Below the pieces are notes generated by a model. It did not search any database, was not told the origin of the DNA, and was given only the letters and a program-made list of their open reading frames with translations. A stretch of DNA of 6,893 nucleotides from the NCBI GenBank assembly GCA_003166055.1, contig PMWR01000633.1, forward strand, positions 12,604-19,496. The letters are read 5' to 3'. Both the position numbers and the translations under genes were made by a program. The stretch comes from Acidobacteriaceae bacterium. GTDB lineage: Bacteria > Acidobacteriota > Terriglobia > Terriglobales > Acidobacteriaceae. Below are positions 1 to 6,029 of this stretch, in pieces (the stretch's first letter is position 1; each line of letters starts with the position of its first letter).

Positions 1-285
1 GAAGGCGGAAAGCACCAGGTCTCGGTTTGTGCGGGAACGCCTGCGGTGCTGGGCTGGGCCACGGGCAACCTTGCCGAGCCGCGCAACAATCCCCAGGTTG
101 GAATGGCAAATATGCGCGGAATTCTTCCTGCCTTGCAGAAGGCCAGGCCCGCAAATCTTGCAGCCAACGGACTGCGCTATCTCTCGTTGAGCTTGCCCAA
201 AGCGCAACGCACCACGCGCTTGGTGAAAGATAGTTCGCCAAAAGCAATTGCCGGCGAGTTGTTGGCGTGGCTGCGGGAGGAGTAA
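1..285 (+). CDS. etfB: Electron transfer flavoprotein beta subunit, C-terminal part (5' end outside window)
   Basis: The frame is open from base 1 to the TAA at 283-285, giving the last 94 residues. ETF beta pairs with ETF alpha and binds AMP in a cytoplasmic electron carrier that accepts electrons from acyl-CoA or other flavin dehydrogenases. The assignment rests on the segment around visible residues 13-47 (TPAVLGWATGNLAEPRNN, then MANMRGILPALQKARP). It follows the family pattern in which a 'PAVV...NEPR' strand precedes 'LPNIMKAKKKP'. The remaining 45 residues form a plausible C-terminal helix ending AWLREE. The next gene is an ETF alpha homologue 5 nt away, which strongly supports the call. 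The N-terminal nucleotide-binding half is not visible, so I cannot tell whether this is the housekeeping or the FixA-like bifurcating type. Confidence 0.82.
   Translation, partial: EGGKHQVSVCAGTPAVLGWATGNLAEPRNNPQVGMANMRGILPALQKARPANLAANGLRYLSLSLPKAQRTTRLVKDSSPKAIAGELLAWLREE
275..282 (+). promoter_or_regulatory. Ribosome binding site of etfA
   Basis: GGGAGGAG lies inside the last codons of etfB, 8 nt before the ATG at 291. It selects that ATG over an in-frame GTG at 267, and suggests that etfA translation is coupled to etfB. Confidence 0.75.
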
Positions 286-290
286 GGCCG

Positions 291-1388
291 ATGGAATCGA
301 TCCTGGAATCGATCTTGGTGTTGACGCATGTGGATGACTCCGGCGCTTCGCTCGCGAAGACGTCGCTTGAAGCGGTGACGGCGGGAATGGATCTGGCCAT
401 GCGGCTGGCTGTCCCGCTAAGCATCGGCGTAATAGGCAGCGATTCGCCAGGCGCAGCGGGCGCGGCCCGAGCATTGGCGCAGACCGGTGCGCGCCTGCTT
501 GCCGTCTCCGGCGAGGCCTTCACACAGGCCAGGTATTCCAGCGATGCGGCGGCCTGCGAAGCACTCTGCCGCGCCGCCCAAGCCAGCATCGTAATCGTGC
601 CGGGTTGCGCGCGCTTTGCGCGGGTGGCCGCGGGTGTGGCGTTCCGGGTGGGTGGAGCGGTCGATACGCACATCACCGCAATAGGCGGGACGGATAGTGT
701 TGAAGCCAGCCGCTGGTTCTATCGTCAGCGCCTGGAGGCAGTCATCGGCCGCGATACGCGCCCATGGTTCCTGCTCGTCGACCCCGGGACGCATGCGGCT
801 TATGAAGGGCCGTCCGGGGAGACCGCGCCCCCGAAAGACGAGCCCTGTCTGGTGGATGTCGAGCAAATCGCGGTGGAACTGCCTGCACAGCGCACCACAG
901 TGACCGGCGTTCGCAGCCCGGCACTGAGCGGAGAAACCATTCGCCCCGATGCAAAACTGCTTTTCGTCGCGGGCGCCGGATGGACCAAGAAACAACCGGA
1001 TGGCCAGTTTCACGGAAGCGAGGCCGCTCGGCTGATTCTCGATTTCCTCAGGGCTTCAGGCGCGTCGCTGGGCAGCAGCAAATCGCTGGTCGATCAGGCA
1101 GGTGAGAACCACGGGGCAGGCGAGAACCAGCAGGCGCTTCCTTTCCTCACGCACCTGAATCAAATCGGCCAGACGGGTTCGACGCCACGGCATCGCAAGG
1201 GGCTCTCTACATGCTGCTACGGCGAGGAGCCTCATGTGGTGGGCTGGCGCTTCATCTCCGAACGGCGCGCCATCAGCCTCGACCCGAATTGCGGTTGGGC
1301 GCGCGGGAAAGCCGACGTCGTTTATGTCGCGGATGCATTTCAAGTCATAGCTGAACTAAACAGGCTCCTGAACTCAGGACAAGGCTAA
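291..1388 (+). CDS. etfA: Electron transfer flavoprotein alpha subunit, divergent FAD-binding domain
   Basis: The product is 365 residues, slightly longer than the usual 310-330. ETF alpha carries the FAD of the EtfAB heterodimer. Residues 8-40 (ILVLTHVDDSGASLAKTSLE...) match the family N-terminal strand and helix. Residues 97-125 resemble the 'aD.VI.G....GR..AP..A..LG' region. Residues 221-256 (AKLLFVAGAGW...) match the start of the C-terminal FAD domain. In that domain NQIGQTGS (290-297) keeps the 'vGQTGk' flavin loop. However, the usual SRAAVD arginine position reads GSSKSLVD (261-268), about 20 extra residues follow (269-289), the GISGA loop reads CCYGE (308-312), and the NKDP segment reads SLDPN (329-333). 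The end (ADVVYVADAFQVIAELNRLL) matches the family's closing 'ADY.ivgD..evvP.L'. The family call is firm, but normal FAD binding is not assured. ATG 291 is chosen because of its Shine-Dalgarno sequence and because the product then begins at the family N-terminus. Confidence 0.83.
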   Translation: MESILESILVLTHVDDSGASLAKTSLEAVTAGMDLAMRLAVPLSIGVIGSDSPGAAGAARALAQTGARLLAVSGEAFTQARYSSDAAACEALCRAAQASIVIVPGCARFARVAAGVAFRVGGAVDTHITAIGGTDSVEASRWFYRQRLEAVIGRDTRPWFLLVDPGTHAAYEGPSGETAPPKDEPCLVDVEQIAVELPAQRTTVTGVRSPALSGETIRPDAKLLFVAGAGWTKKQPDGQFHGSEAARLILDFLRASGASLGSSKSLVDQAGENHGAGENQQALPFLTHLNQIGQTGSTPRHRKGLSTCCYGEEPHVVGWRFISERRAISLDPNCGWARGKADVVYVADAFQVIAELNRLLNSGQG

Positions 1389-1464
1389 GGAACCTCTGCA
1401 CGAGTCGGCAACCCGCGTGATTCTTGAATGAACTCCAAGCACAAAGCGACTGGCGCGGTGGCTG

Positions 1465-1556
1465 ACGAGTTGCCGGCGAAGCCTGAGACGCCGTGAGGCT
1501 GCCCGCCGGTCCCATGCTTCAATAGGCGAGACAGGGGCGCCGGGCATCCAGCTCGT
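1465..1556. repeat. Nested inverted repeats with two alternative pairings
   Basis: CCGGCG at 1473-1478 can pair with CGCCGG at 1504-1509, closing a hairpin with inner arms AGCCT (1480-1484) and AGGCT (1496-1500). The same bases can instead pair with CGCCGG at 1538-1543. That pairing is extended by ACGAGTTG (1465-1472) with CAGCTCGT (1549-1556), with one G-U pair. The arms are short and GC-rich, so chance is possible. No function can be assigned. Confidence 0.3.
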
Positions 1557-1620
1557 GACACCGGACTTGACACAGGGACTGCGGCTCTCGGGGTGACGGA
1601 CCAGGCCCTGGGTTGAATTC

Positions 1621-1703
1621 GGCGGGGGGGGTGCCCCCCCGTCTCTGTAAGTAAGTAGCTTGTTTTTCAACGGGATAGAGCTATGGCGTCGCTCTATTCC
1701 GTT
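1621..1703. repeat. Candidate interspersed intergenic repeat (G8/C7 block plus hairpin)
   Basis: A run of eight G (1624-1631), then TG, then seven C (1634-1640) is followed by a tandem gtaagtaagta. Next comes a hairpin whose arms aacgggatagag (1669-1680) and ctctattccgtt (1692-1703) pair over 12 positions with a single G-U. The lower-GC stretch after it (to about 1765, ending ggggttacgggcg) may belong to the same unit. I recall G-run/C-run blocks followed by such AT-richer text in intergenic regions of Acidobacteriaceae, so a dispersed repeat is the favoured reading. The hairpin could also weakly terminate etfA transcripts, but no U-run follows it. Confidence 0.45.
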
Positions 1704-1858
1704 GATTCTATTTAAGTTGCTTGCAGATATGTAAGAGCAAAGGGGTTACGGGCGCTTTGTCTCCGGTGTCGAACCTCCAAGGGCCTGAAGGTCTCTGCTG
1801 AAGGATGTCATGAATTCATTATGCGCCGAATGGAGGTAATTATCGGCAAACTATCTGC

Positions 1859-1888
1859 GGGGGGTGTGAGTGGGGCACACGACCCCCC
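1859..1888. repeat. GC-rich inverted repeat in the intergenic region
   Basis: GGGGGG (1859-1864) pairs with CCCCCC (1883-1888), and TGTG (1865-1868) pairs with CACA (1876-1879) across a 3-nt bulge, leaving a 7-nt loop. No T-tract follows on either strand, so it is not a typical intrinsic terminator. It may be a repeat remnant. Confidence 0.35.
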
Positions 1889-2010
1889 GGCGACTTTGTC
1901 CGAAGACCCGCTCATCGCGATAAAGCTCCCGGGTATTACCTGATTTCATAGTGTGATACTCATTGATGCAACAGTGCGATGAGGGGGAGTCGGGAAGAGC
2001 GCGGACGGCG

Positions 2011-2057
2011 AAAGCAAGAGGGCCGCACCCGGTTGGGATGCGGCCCTTTGCTTTTTG
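2011..2057. terminator. Strong, probably bidirectional intrinsic terminator between etfA and bamD
   Basis: Bases 2011-2030 (aaagcaagagggccgcaccc) fold onto 2035-2054 with only two single-base bulges (2018 and 2038) and a GGTT loop. The stem is nearly 20 bp with a GC-rich core. On the + strand the downstream arm ends in GCTTTTTG, a usable U-tract that would stop transcription running from etfA into bamD antisense. On the - strand the stem lies 14 nt past the bamD stop codon and is followed by a weaker T-rich stretch. It therefore serves as the end of the bamD operon as well. Confidence 0.85.
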
Positions 2058-2071
2058 AAACGAGGGTCGGG

Positions 2072-3541
2072 CTAGAACGGGTTCAGCTTTGACAGGCCCT
2101 TCTTCTTCTTTTTCTTGCTGGAGGATTCGTCGCCGGAATCGACCTTTGGCTTCTTTTTGTCGTTGGTTGCGGCGGCTGGCGTGGAGCCGGGCTTGACGTC
2201 ATTGACCTGGCCGGGAGCATCGGCGGGCTTTTCGGCGGCGGGGATCACGGTTTTGTCCGGTCCAACCGGCTGGATCACGGCGTTTGGATCGGCCGCGGGT
2301 GCGGATACGACTTCAGCGCCGACTCCGGTGCCGCCCGCGGGCGCTGTAAGCTGCAAAGGCGCGGAAGACGGAGCATCGCTGCGCGGAGGCTCATTGACGC
2401 CGGTGGGCGCTACTGCGCCGACGGGCGCGACGGGCTTGCCGTTGTTGTAGGCCGAGGTGAAAAGAGCGACGTTTTGCCTGGTGACGTCGGGCGCCAGGGT
2501 GCGCTTGGGGTCGTCGAGCGAGGGTTCGCCGACGTGAACGGCTTCAACCACCGTGGGCCCGTGCTTGATGATGTCGAAGGTCTTATCGGTAAAGTGCAGA
2601 GGCTGGCGGCTTCGTTCTTCCGCATCGTTCTCGGCTACCGCTTCCTGGGTAGGCTCGGGGACGGGGCGGTTCATGGCCACCAGGCGGTCGCGCGCGTCTT
2701 CAACGTGGGGAGCCATGGGATAGCGGGTGATGACCCTGGCATAAGCCTGGGCAGCCTTGTCCATGTAGATGGCGCGGACCCGCTCTTTGATTGCGCCGGG
2801 AAGGTTGGGCGCCATCTGGATGGCGTGGGCCTGTCCCGCATAGGAGTCGCCTATGCCGAGGAGGGCCTGATCGCTCTTGGAGTAAAGCGGGTAGGTGTCG
2901 ACGACGGTCTCCAAGCGGGCGATGGCGGCAGAGTAGTTGTCGCGGCTGCCATAGTAGAGGCCGATCTGGGTTTCGCGTTCAGCCAACACCTCCTGCACAT
3001 CGCGCAGTTTCTGCTTGGCGCGGGGCACGAGCGTGGAGTCAGGGAACTGATTGATCATGTTCCGATATTCCTGCTCGGCGCGCTGGGCGTTGGTGTAGTC
3101 GCGGTCCGGCTTCTCCATCTGCTGGTAATAGATGTCGGCCACCTTCATCTGCGCCTCGGCTGCTTCAGGGGCGTTGGGGAAGAAGGTGATGAAGTCCTTG
3201 TATTCAGCTTCAGCCTGGACAAGGGCCGCCGTGCCGCCTTCCTTGAACCAACTGTCGCCGACGGCCAGCTTGGCGCGCATCCGGTATTCCGACTCGGGAT
3301 ACGTGTTGAGCATGGTTTGCAGGTCAAGGCGGGCTACGTCAAAGCGGCTCTTCTTGAGGGCAAGCATGGCCTTGTCGTAGAGCTCCTTGTCGGGTTGCTT
3401 GGAGTTTACATTCTTGAGCGGGTTGGCGCTCAGGTCCTGATCCTTCTTTTTCTTAGGCCTTTTGGTGGCCGCGGACGAGAAATCGCCCAGGGCCAGGATC
3501 ACGAGAGCCACTGCACAAATCTTTAATGACAACCTGTTCAT
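2072..3541 (-). CDS. bamD: Outer membrane protein assembly factor BamD with long basic C-terminal tail
   Basis: The product is 489 residues; Escherichia coli BamD has about 245. BamD is the periplasmic TPR subunit of the BAM complex, which inserts beta-barrel proteins into the outer membrane. Residues 1-24 form a signal peptide (MNRLSLKI, then a hydrophobic core, then SSA before ATKR). Residues 53-290 contain tandem TPR-like helix pairs with the BamD landmarks 'YPESEYRMRAKLAVGDSWF' (81-99), 'YKDFITFFPNAPEAAEAQ' (114-131), 'PDRDYTNAQRAEQEYRNMI' (145-163) and 'LAERETQIGLYYGSRDNYSAAIARLE' in part (186-211). Residues 315-365 form a further segment of unknown fold. Residues 366-470 are Pro/Ala-rich and probably disordered. 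The end is a six-lysine run plus GLSKLNPF. There is no lipobox: the only cysteine is C9, near the start of the signal. The start is fixed by an in-frame TGA three codons upstream, with GAGG 4 nt before the ATG. It lies 81 nt after rpe and is followed by a terminator. Confidence 0.85.
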   Translation of the reverse strand: MNRLSLKICAVALVILALGDFSSAATKRPKKKKDQDLSANPLKNVNSKQPDKELYDKAMLALKKSRFDVARLDLQTMLNTYPESEYRMRAKLAVGDSWFKEGGTAALVQAEAEYKDFITFFPNAPEAAEAQMKVADIYYQQMEKPDRDYTNAQRAEQEYRNMINQFPDSTLVPRAKQKLRDVQEVLAERETQIGLYYGSRDNYSAAIARLETVVDTYPLYSKSDQALLGIGDSYAGQAHAIQMAPNLPGAIKERVRAIYMDKAAQAYARVITRYPMAPHVEDARDRLVAMNRPVPEPTQEAVAENDAEERSRQPLHFTDKTFDIIKHGPTVVEAVHVGEPSLDDPKRTLAPDVTRQNVALFTSAYNNGKPVAPVGAVAPTGVNEPPRSDAPSSAPLQLTAPAGGTGVGAEVVSAPAADPNAVIQPVGPDKTVIPAAEKPADAPGQVNDVKPGSTPAAATNDKKKPKVDSGDESSSKKKKKKGLSKLNPF

Positions 3542-3622
3542 ACCACCTCATCGCGACGGCGCCCTCGACGTGGGACCTCCGCCGTTCATGGCTATTTCTG
3601 AATCTTGCTCGTTCTACTCATT

Positions 3623-4300
3623 TTACTCGTACGGCTCGCCCGCTGCCTTGCGGGCAGCGGCCAGAAGGGCGCGCGCATCCTGTTCAGGGTGACCAGCGCC
3701 AAAGACGGCGTTGCCGGCTACGAGCAGGTCCGCACCTGCTTGGACTACCTTGGCCACCGTGTCGTGAGCGACGCCGCCGTCCACTTCGATTTTAAACGCC
3801 AGCCCCAGTTCCCGGCGGATTTCTGCGAGGCGGCGGATTTTGTCCAGAGAAAAGGGGATGAATTCCTGCCCGCCGAAGCCGGGATTGACGCTCATGATGA
3901 GCACATGGTGGACCATGGGAAGGATGTCCACGATGAGGTCGACACGGGTGGCGGGGTTGAGAACGACTGCCGGCTGCATGCCATGGTGGGCAATGAGCTG
4001 GAGCGAGCGATGGAGATGGCGGCAGGCCTCGAAATGGACGCTGACCCAGTTGGCGCCGGCATCGGCGAAGGCGGGGATGAACTCGTCGGGGTTCTCGATC
4101 ATCAGGTGACAGTCGAGGGGCAGGCGGGTAGCCTTGCGCAGGCTTTTGACGACCGGCGGGCCGATGGTGATGTTGGGCACGAAATGGCCGTCCATCACGT
4201 CGACGTGGATGACGGTGCCGCCGCCTCGCTCGGCCGCGGCTACCTGGTCGGCGAGGTGGGCGAAGTCGGCGGAGAGGATGGAGGGAAGAAGTTGGACCAT
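3623..4300 (-). CDS. rpe: Ribulose-phosphate 3-epimerase
   Basis: This 225-residue cytoplasmic TIM-barrel enzyme interconverts D-ribulose 5-phosphate and D-xylulose 5-phosphate in the pentose phosphate pathway. The length is typical and all expected signature residues are present. The N-terminal strand has LLPSILSADF, with the substrate serine at S7. HVDVMDGHFVPN (32-43) carries metal ligands H32 and D34, and catalytic D37 follows in the same segment. The metal histidine H65 lies in CHLM, MSVNPGFGGQ spans 136-145, and EVDGGV supplies the second catalytic aspartate D174. The phosphate-binding GNAVFG is at 196-201. The start at 4300 gives the family N-terminus, with a weak GGAAAG 4 nt upstream. 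It lies 37 nt downstream of the DUF1223 gene and is probably co-transcribed with it and with bamD. Confidence 0.95.
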   Translation of the reverse strand: MVQLLPSILSADFAHLADQVAAAERGGGTVIHVDVMDGHFVPNITIGPPVVKSLRKATRLPLDCHLMIENPDEFIPAFADAGANWVSVHFEACRHLHRSLQLIAHHGMQPAVVLNPATRVDLIVDILPMVHHVLIMSVNPGFGGQEFIPFSLDKIRRLAEIRRELGLAFKIEVDGGVAHDTVAKVVQAGADLLVAGNAVFGAGHPEQDARALLAAARKAAGEPYE

Positions 4301-4337
4301 GGGGCTTTCCGGGGTATCTCCCTGTGCCGCCAGTGTA

Positions 4338-5216
4338 TCAGCGGAGACGGGCTGGGGTCTGGGAGGAGAGGGTTTTTCGGTCTATGCGCGCTAACGCGAC
4401 GCCGATTGCGGATTGGCTGCGGGGCCAAACCTCCCGGAGAGCTGCCCCAATCACATTGCCCGGCCCAGATTCCTGGACGAAGACGACCAGCCGCAGATTT
4501 TCGGGATCCTGGCCGGGCTTCAGCTTCAATTGAAAGTCCTGGGCAAAGGTCTTCCCTTTTTCGAGCTTGCCGATCTTCACTAGTTCCTGAACGACTGCTA
4601 CGTGCTGGAGTCGGCGTCCGCCGTTCTCGCCGCGAAGTACCTGGGACTCGGCATGGTCAAGCGCGACGGCGGCGAAGATGTCAGCGTTGTGCCTGGATGA
4701 GGTTCCGTCGGCTTCAATATGGGCTCGAAGGAGGGCGGGGGTGGGGCCCCGCACGTGAATGGGGCCGATGCTGACGGGAATCTGCGGAGCTTTCGCGGCC
4801 TTGAGCAGAACTTCGGCGGTCTGTTTCTTATTTTCCAACTGAAGCTCAGTCGTGCCGTCCACGATCAGCTGGGGGGTGTACGGGCTGGAGATGCCGAGCG
4901 CACGGACATAGGCCGCCTGGCGGTCGGTAACAAGCGATGACGAATAGGGATCTATCCATCCATCGTGGTTCCAATAGTCGACATGTTCGCTGAGGACAAT
5001 GACCTGAGCACCGGGCACAGGCTGTTGAGCGTCGAGTTGCTGAAGCCAGGCATCGGCGGGTGGGCAACTTGAGCAGCCTTCTGAAGTAAACAGTTCGACG
5101 AGAACGGGCGTGGCGTGGTTGTTTGCGGGTGCGCTTTGGGGTTGGCTCGGCTCGGAAGCGCACGCGAACAGCACAAAAAGCGTGAACAGAATTAACTTGT
5201 GGGCTGAGCGGCTCAT
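4338..5216 (-). CDS. DUF1223 family predicted lipoprotein with thioredoxin-like CSSC motif
   Basis: The product is 292 residues. DUF1223 proteins are exported, have a thioredoxin-like fold, and no reaction is firmly established for them. The signature is clear: VLVELFTSEGCSSCPPAD at residues 38-55 (the CxxC cysteines are C48 and C51), then SEHVDYWNHDGWIDP at 76-90, the TDRQ..Y segment at 97-103 and YTPQLIVDG at 113-121. The C-terminal half (about 146-285) is the beta-rich part typical of the family. With ATG 5216 the N-terminus is MSRSAHK, a hydrophobic core, and LFAC with C19 as a candidate lipidation site, so it would be anchored in the envelope. The ATG at 5255 would add 13 residues and has no ribosome binding site. 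GGGAG 8 nt before 5216 decides the start. Its role beside rpe and bamD is unknown; a periplasmic thiol or redox function is inference. Confidence 0.87.
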   Translation of the reverse strand: MSRSAHKLILFTLFVLFACASEPSQPQSAPANNHATPVLVELFTSEGCSSCPPADAWLQQLDAQQPVPGAQVIVLSEHVDYWNHDGWIDPYSSSLVTDRQAAYVRALGISSPYTPQLIVDGTTELQLENKKQTAEVLLKAAKAPQIPVSIGPIHVRGPTPALLRAHIEADGTSSRHNADIFAAVALDHAESQVLRGENGGRRLQHVAVVQELVKIGKLEKGKTFAQDFQLKLKPGQDPENLRLVVFVQESGPGNVIGAALREVWPRSQSAIGVALARIDRKTLSSQTPARLR

Positions 5217-5224
5217 GGATGAAT

Positions 5225-5229
5225 CTCCC
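5225..5229 (-). promoter_or_regulatory. Ribosome binding site of the DUF1223 gene
   Basis: GGGAG on the - strand lies 8 nt before the ATG at 5216. It supports that start over the in-frame ATG at 5255, which would place 13 polar residues ahead of the lipoprotein signal. Confidence 0.65.
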
Positions 5230-5332
5230 GCAAGGTTGATGCGGATCAAGGGCATTCGGTAACAGGACCGGCCTGGCCAGACGGGGCGTGGCGGAAGGTT
5301 GGAATTTCAGAACGGCTCATGAGCTGAATGAT

Positions 5333-5431
5333 TCAGCGGCGGATGAACCACATGACTGCGAGCACGATCGCCACGACGGCTAGTGTCCAGGCTCGGGCTG
5401 CGCCTAGCCGCCTCATCCAATGACCATTCAT
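5333..5431 (-). CDS. Small single-pass membrane peptide, 32 residues, unknown function
   Basis: ATG at 5431 opens a 32-codon frame ending with TGA at 5333-5335. The peptide begins MNGHWMRRLGAARAW. A continuous hydrophobic stretch follows at residues 15-30 (WTLAVVAIVLAVMWFI), and it ends in RR. This is a single transmembrane helix with basic residues on both sides, and the two terminal arginines make the orientation ambiguous. The ribosome binding site is near-ideal (see the separate entry). It lies 33 nt after the HEAT-repeat gene and 116 nt before the DUF1223 gene, both on the same strand, consistent with an operon. I do not recognise a family. The evidence for translation is the ribosome binding site together with a clean membrane-helix composition. 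The peptide is short enough that chance remains possible. Confidence 0.6.
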   Translation of the reverse strand: MNGHWMRRLGAARAWTLAVVAIVLAVMWFIRR

Positions 5432-5432
5432 C

Positions 5433-5442
5433 GGATCACCTC
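5433..5442 (-). promoter_or_regulatory. Exceptionally strong ribosome binding site of the 32-residue ORF
   Basis: GAGGTGATCC on the - strand is complementary over 10 consecutive bases to the conserved 3' end of bacterial 16S rRNA (GGAUCACCUC). Its GAGG core sits 7 nt before the ATG at 5431. None of the other starts in this window has such an extended match. Confidence 0.7.
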
Positions 5443-5464
5443 ACGCCCAGTATAGGCCGCGAAT

Positions 5465-6007
5465 TCATCGAGGTTCCAGCCTCTTGAGCAAAATGCGGGA
5501 GCGGGCGCGCATGGCGGGGGTGCCGCTGCGACCGTGGATGCGGAGCAGGTCAAGGACGGCGGGCAGCAGAGATGGATCGTGGCGGGTGAGGTCGGCCAGA
5601 CCGTGGAGGGCGGCGGTTTTGACGATGGAGCTGGGATCTTCAAGGTAGGTGGAGAGGACTGTGGCGGCGCGGCGGCATTCAGCCACGGTGAGCGGGAGGC
5701 GGCCGAGGGTGAGGGCAAGATTCCAGCGGAGTTTTTTGAGCTGGGCCTCGGAGAGCAGGCCGAGGAGGGACTCTTTGGAATCGGCGAGGATGCGGGCCAG
5801 TGCCGCGGAAGGCTCGTGTGAGATGCGCTCGAGAACATCGGCGGCGCGCTGGACTACGCCGGGGTCGTCGTCCCAGAGGAGTTCGAGGAGGCGGGCGGCG
5901 AGGCGAGGTTGGGCGTCGATCAGGGCGACGACTTCCGGGACACTACCACGCGAGAGGGCATGCTTGCCCTGGGCGAGAAGAGAGCGGAGATCTGGGTGAG
6001 AGGACAT
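5465..6007 (-). CDS. HEAT-repeat protein
   Basis: This 180-residue protein is almost entirely alpha-helical and has no signal peptide, so it is probably cytoplasmic. HEAT-like helix pairs are visible at residues 36-63 (LLELLWDDDPGVVQRAADVLE), 89-105 (LKKLRWNLALTLGRL) and 113-141 (RAATVLSTYLEDPSSIVKTA). A last pair lies at about 146-177. The 'D..p.Vr..A...L' spacing is characteristic. HEAT repeats form superhelical scaffolds for protein or nucleic-acid binding and predict no specific reaction. An in-frame TAA lies two codons before the ATG, so the start cannot be further upstream. There is no recognisable Shine-Dalgarno sequence, and only 22 nt separate it from the UvrC-like gene, so it may depend on translational coupling. 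A link to DNA repair is suggested by position only. Confidence 0.75.
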   Translation of the reverse strand: MSSHPDLRSLLAQGKHALSRGSVPEVVALIDAQPRLAARLLELLWDDDPGVVQRAADVLERISHEPSAALARILADSKESLLGLLSEAQLKKLRWNLALTLGRLPLTVAECRRAATVLSTYLEDPSSIVKTAALHGLADLTRHDPSLLPAVLDLLRIHGRSGTPAMRARSRILLKRLEPR

Positions 6008-6029
6008 GGATTGTTATGGAGGTATTGTG

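Larger units (their letters stand above)
1389..2010. other. Convergent intergenic region without a credible gene
   Basis: This stretch of about 620 bases separates etfA (+) from bamD (-). The open frames here (for example 1374-1670 on the - strand) start inside repeats, lack ribosome binding sites and resemble no family I recognise. What it does hold is structure: nested inverted repeats at 1465-1556, a G8/C7 block and hairpin at 1624-1703, a GC-rich hairpin at 1859-1888, and an 8-bp inverted repeat (ctcatcgc 1911-1918 with gcgatgag 1976-1983). These are most likely degenerate interspersed repeats. An untranslated RNA cannot be excluded. Confidence 0.6.

Noticed and set aside
1374..1670. 98-codon frame on the - strand opposite the end of etfA and the intergenic region
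   Set aside because: Its start lies inside the candidate repeat, it has no ribosome binding site, its composition is Arg/Ser-rich, and it runs into etfA antisense.
2474..3526. Open frame of 350 codons on the + strand
   Set aside because: It lies entirely antisense to bamD, whose TPR pattern and signal peptide are clear. The translation is Gly/Val-rich with no family resemblance, as expected for the complement of a GC-rich gene.
3542..3622. Two tiny - strand frames (9 and 13 codons) between rpe and bamD, one starting 1 nt after the rpe stop
   Set aside because: Neither has a convincing ribosome binding site or recognisable composition. They could act as leader peptides, but nothing in the sequence supports that.
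3605..4774. Open frame of 389 codons on the + strand
   Set aside because: It runs antisense across rpe, the rpe-DUF1223 gap and part of the DUF1223 gene. Both of those are unmistakable, and this frame matches no known protein pattern.
5315..5324. Perfect 10-bp palindrome GCTCATGAGC between the 32-residue ORF and the DUF1223 gene
   Set aside because: It is a single short site with no second copy or nearby promoter; expected by chance often enough not to call an operator.
5448..5480. TATACT on the - strand upstream of the 32-residue ORF as a promoter -10 box
   Set aside because: No acceptable -35 hexamer is found at 16-18 nt (GGAACC there fits only loosely), and the site is inside the end of the HEAT gene, so it is not reported as a feature.
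5428..5838. 136-codon - strand frame overlapping the HEAT-repeat gene
   Set aside because: It is an out-of-frame shadow rich in Ser and Pro; the frame with helical HEAT repeats is the coding one.
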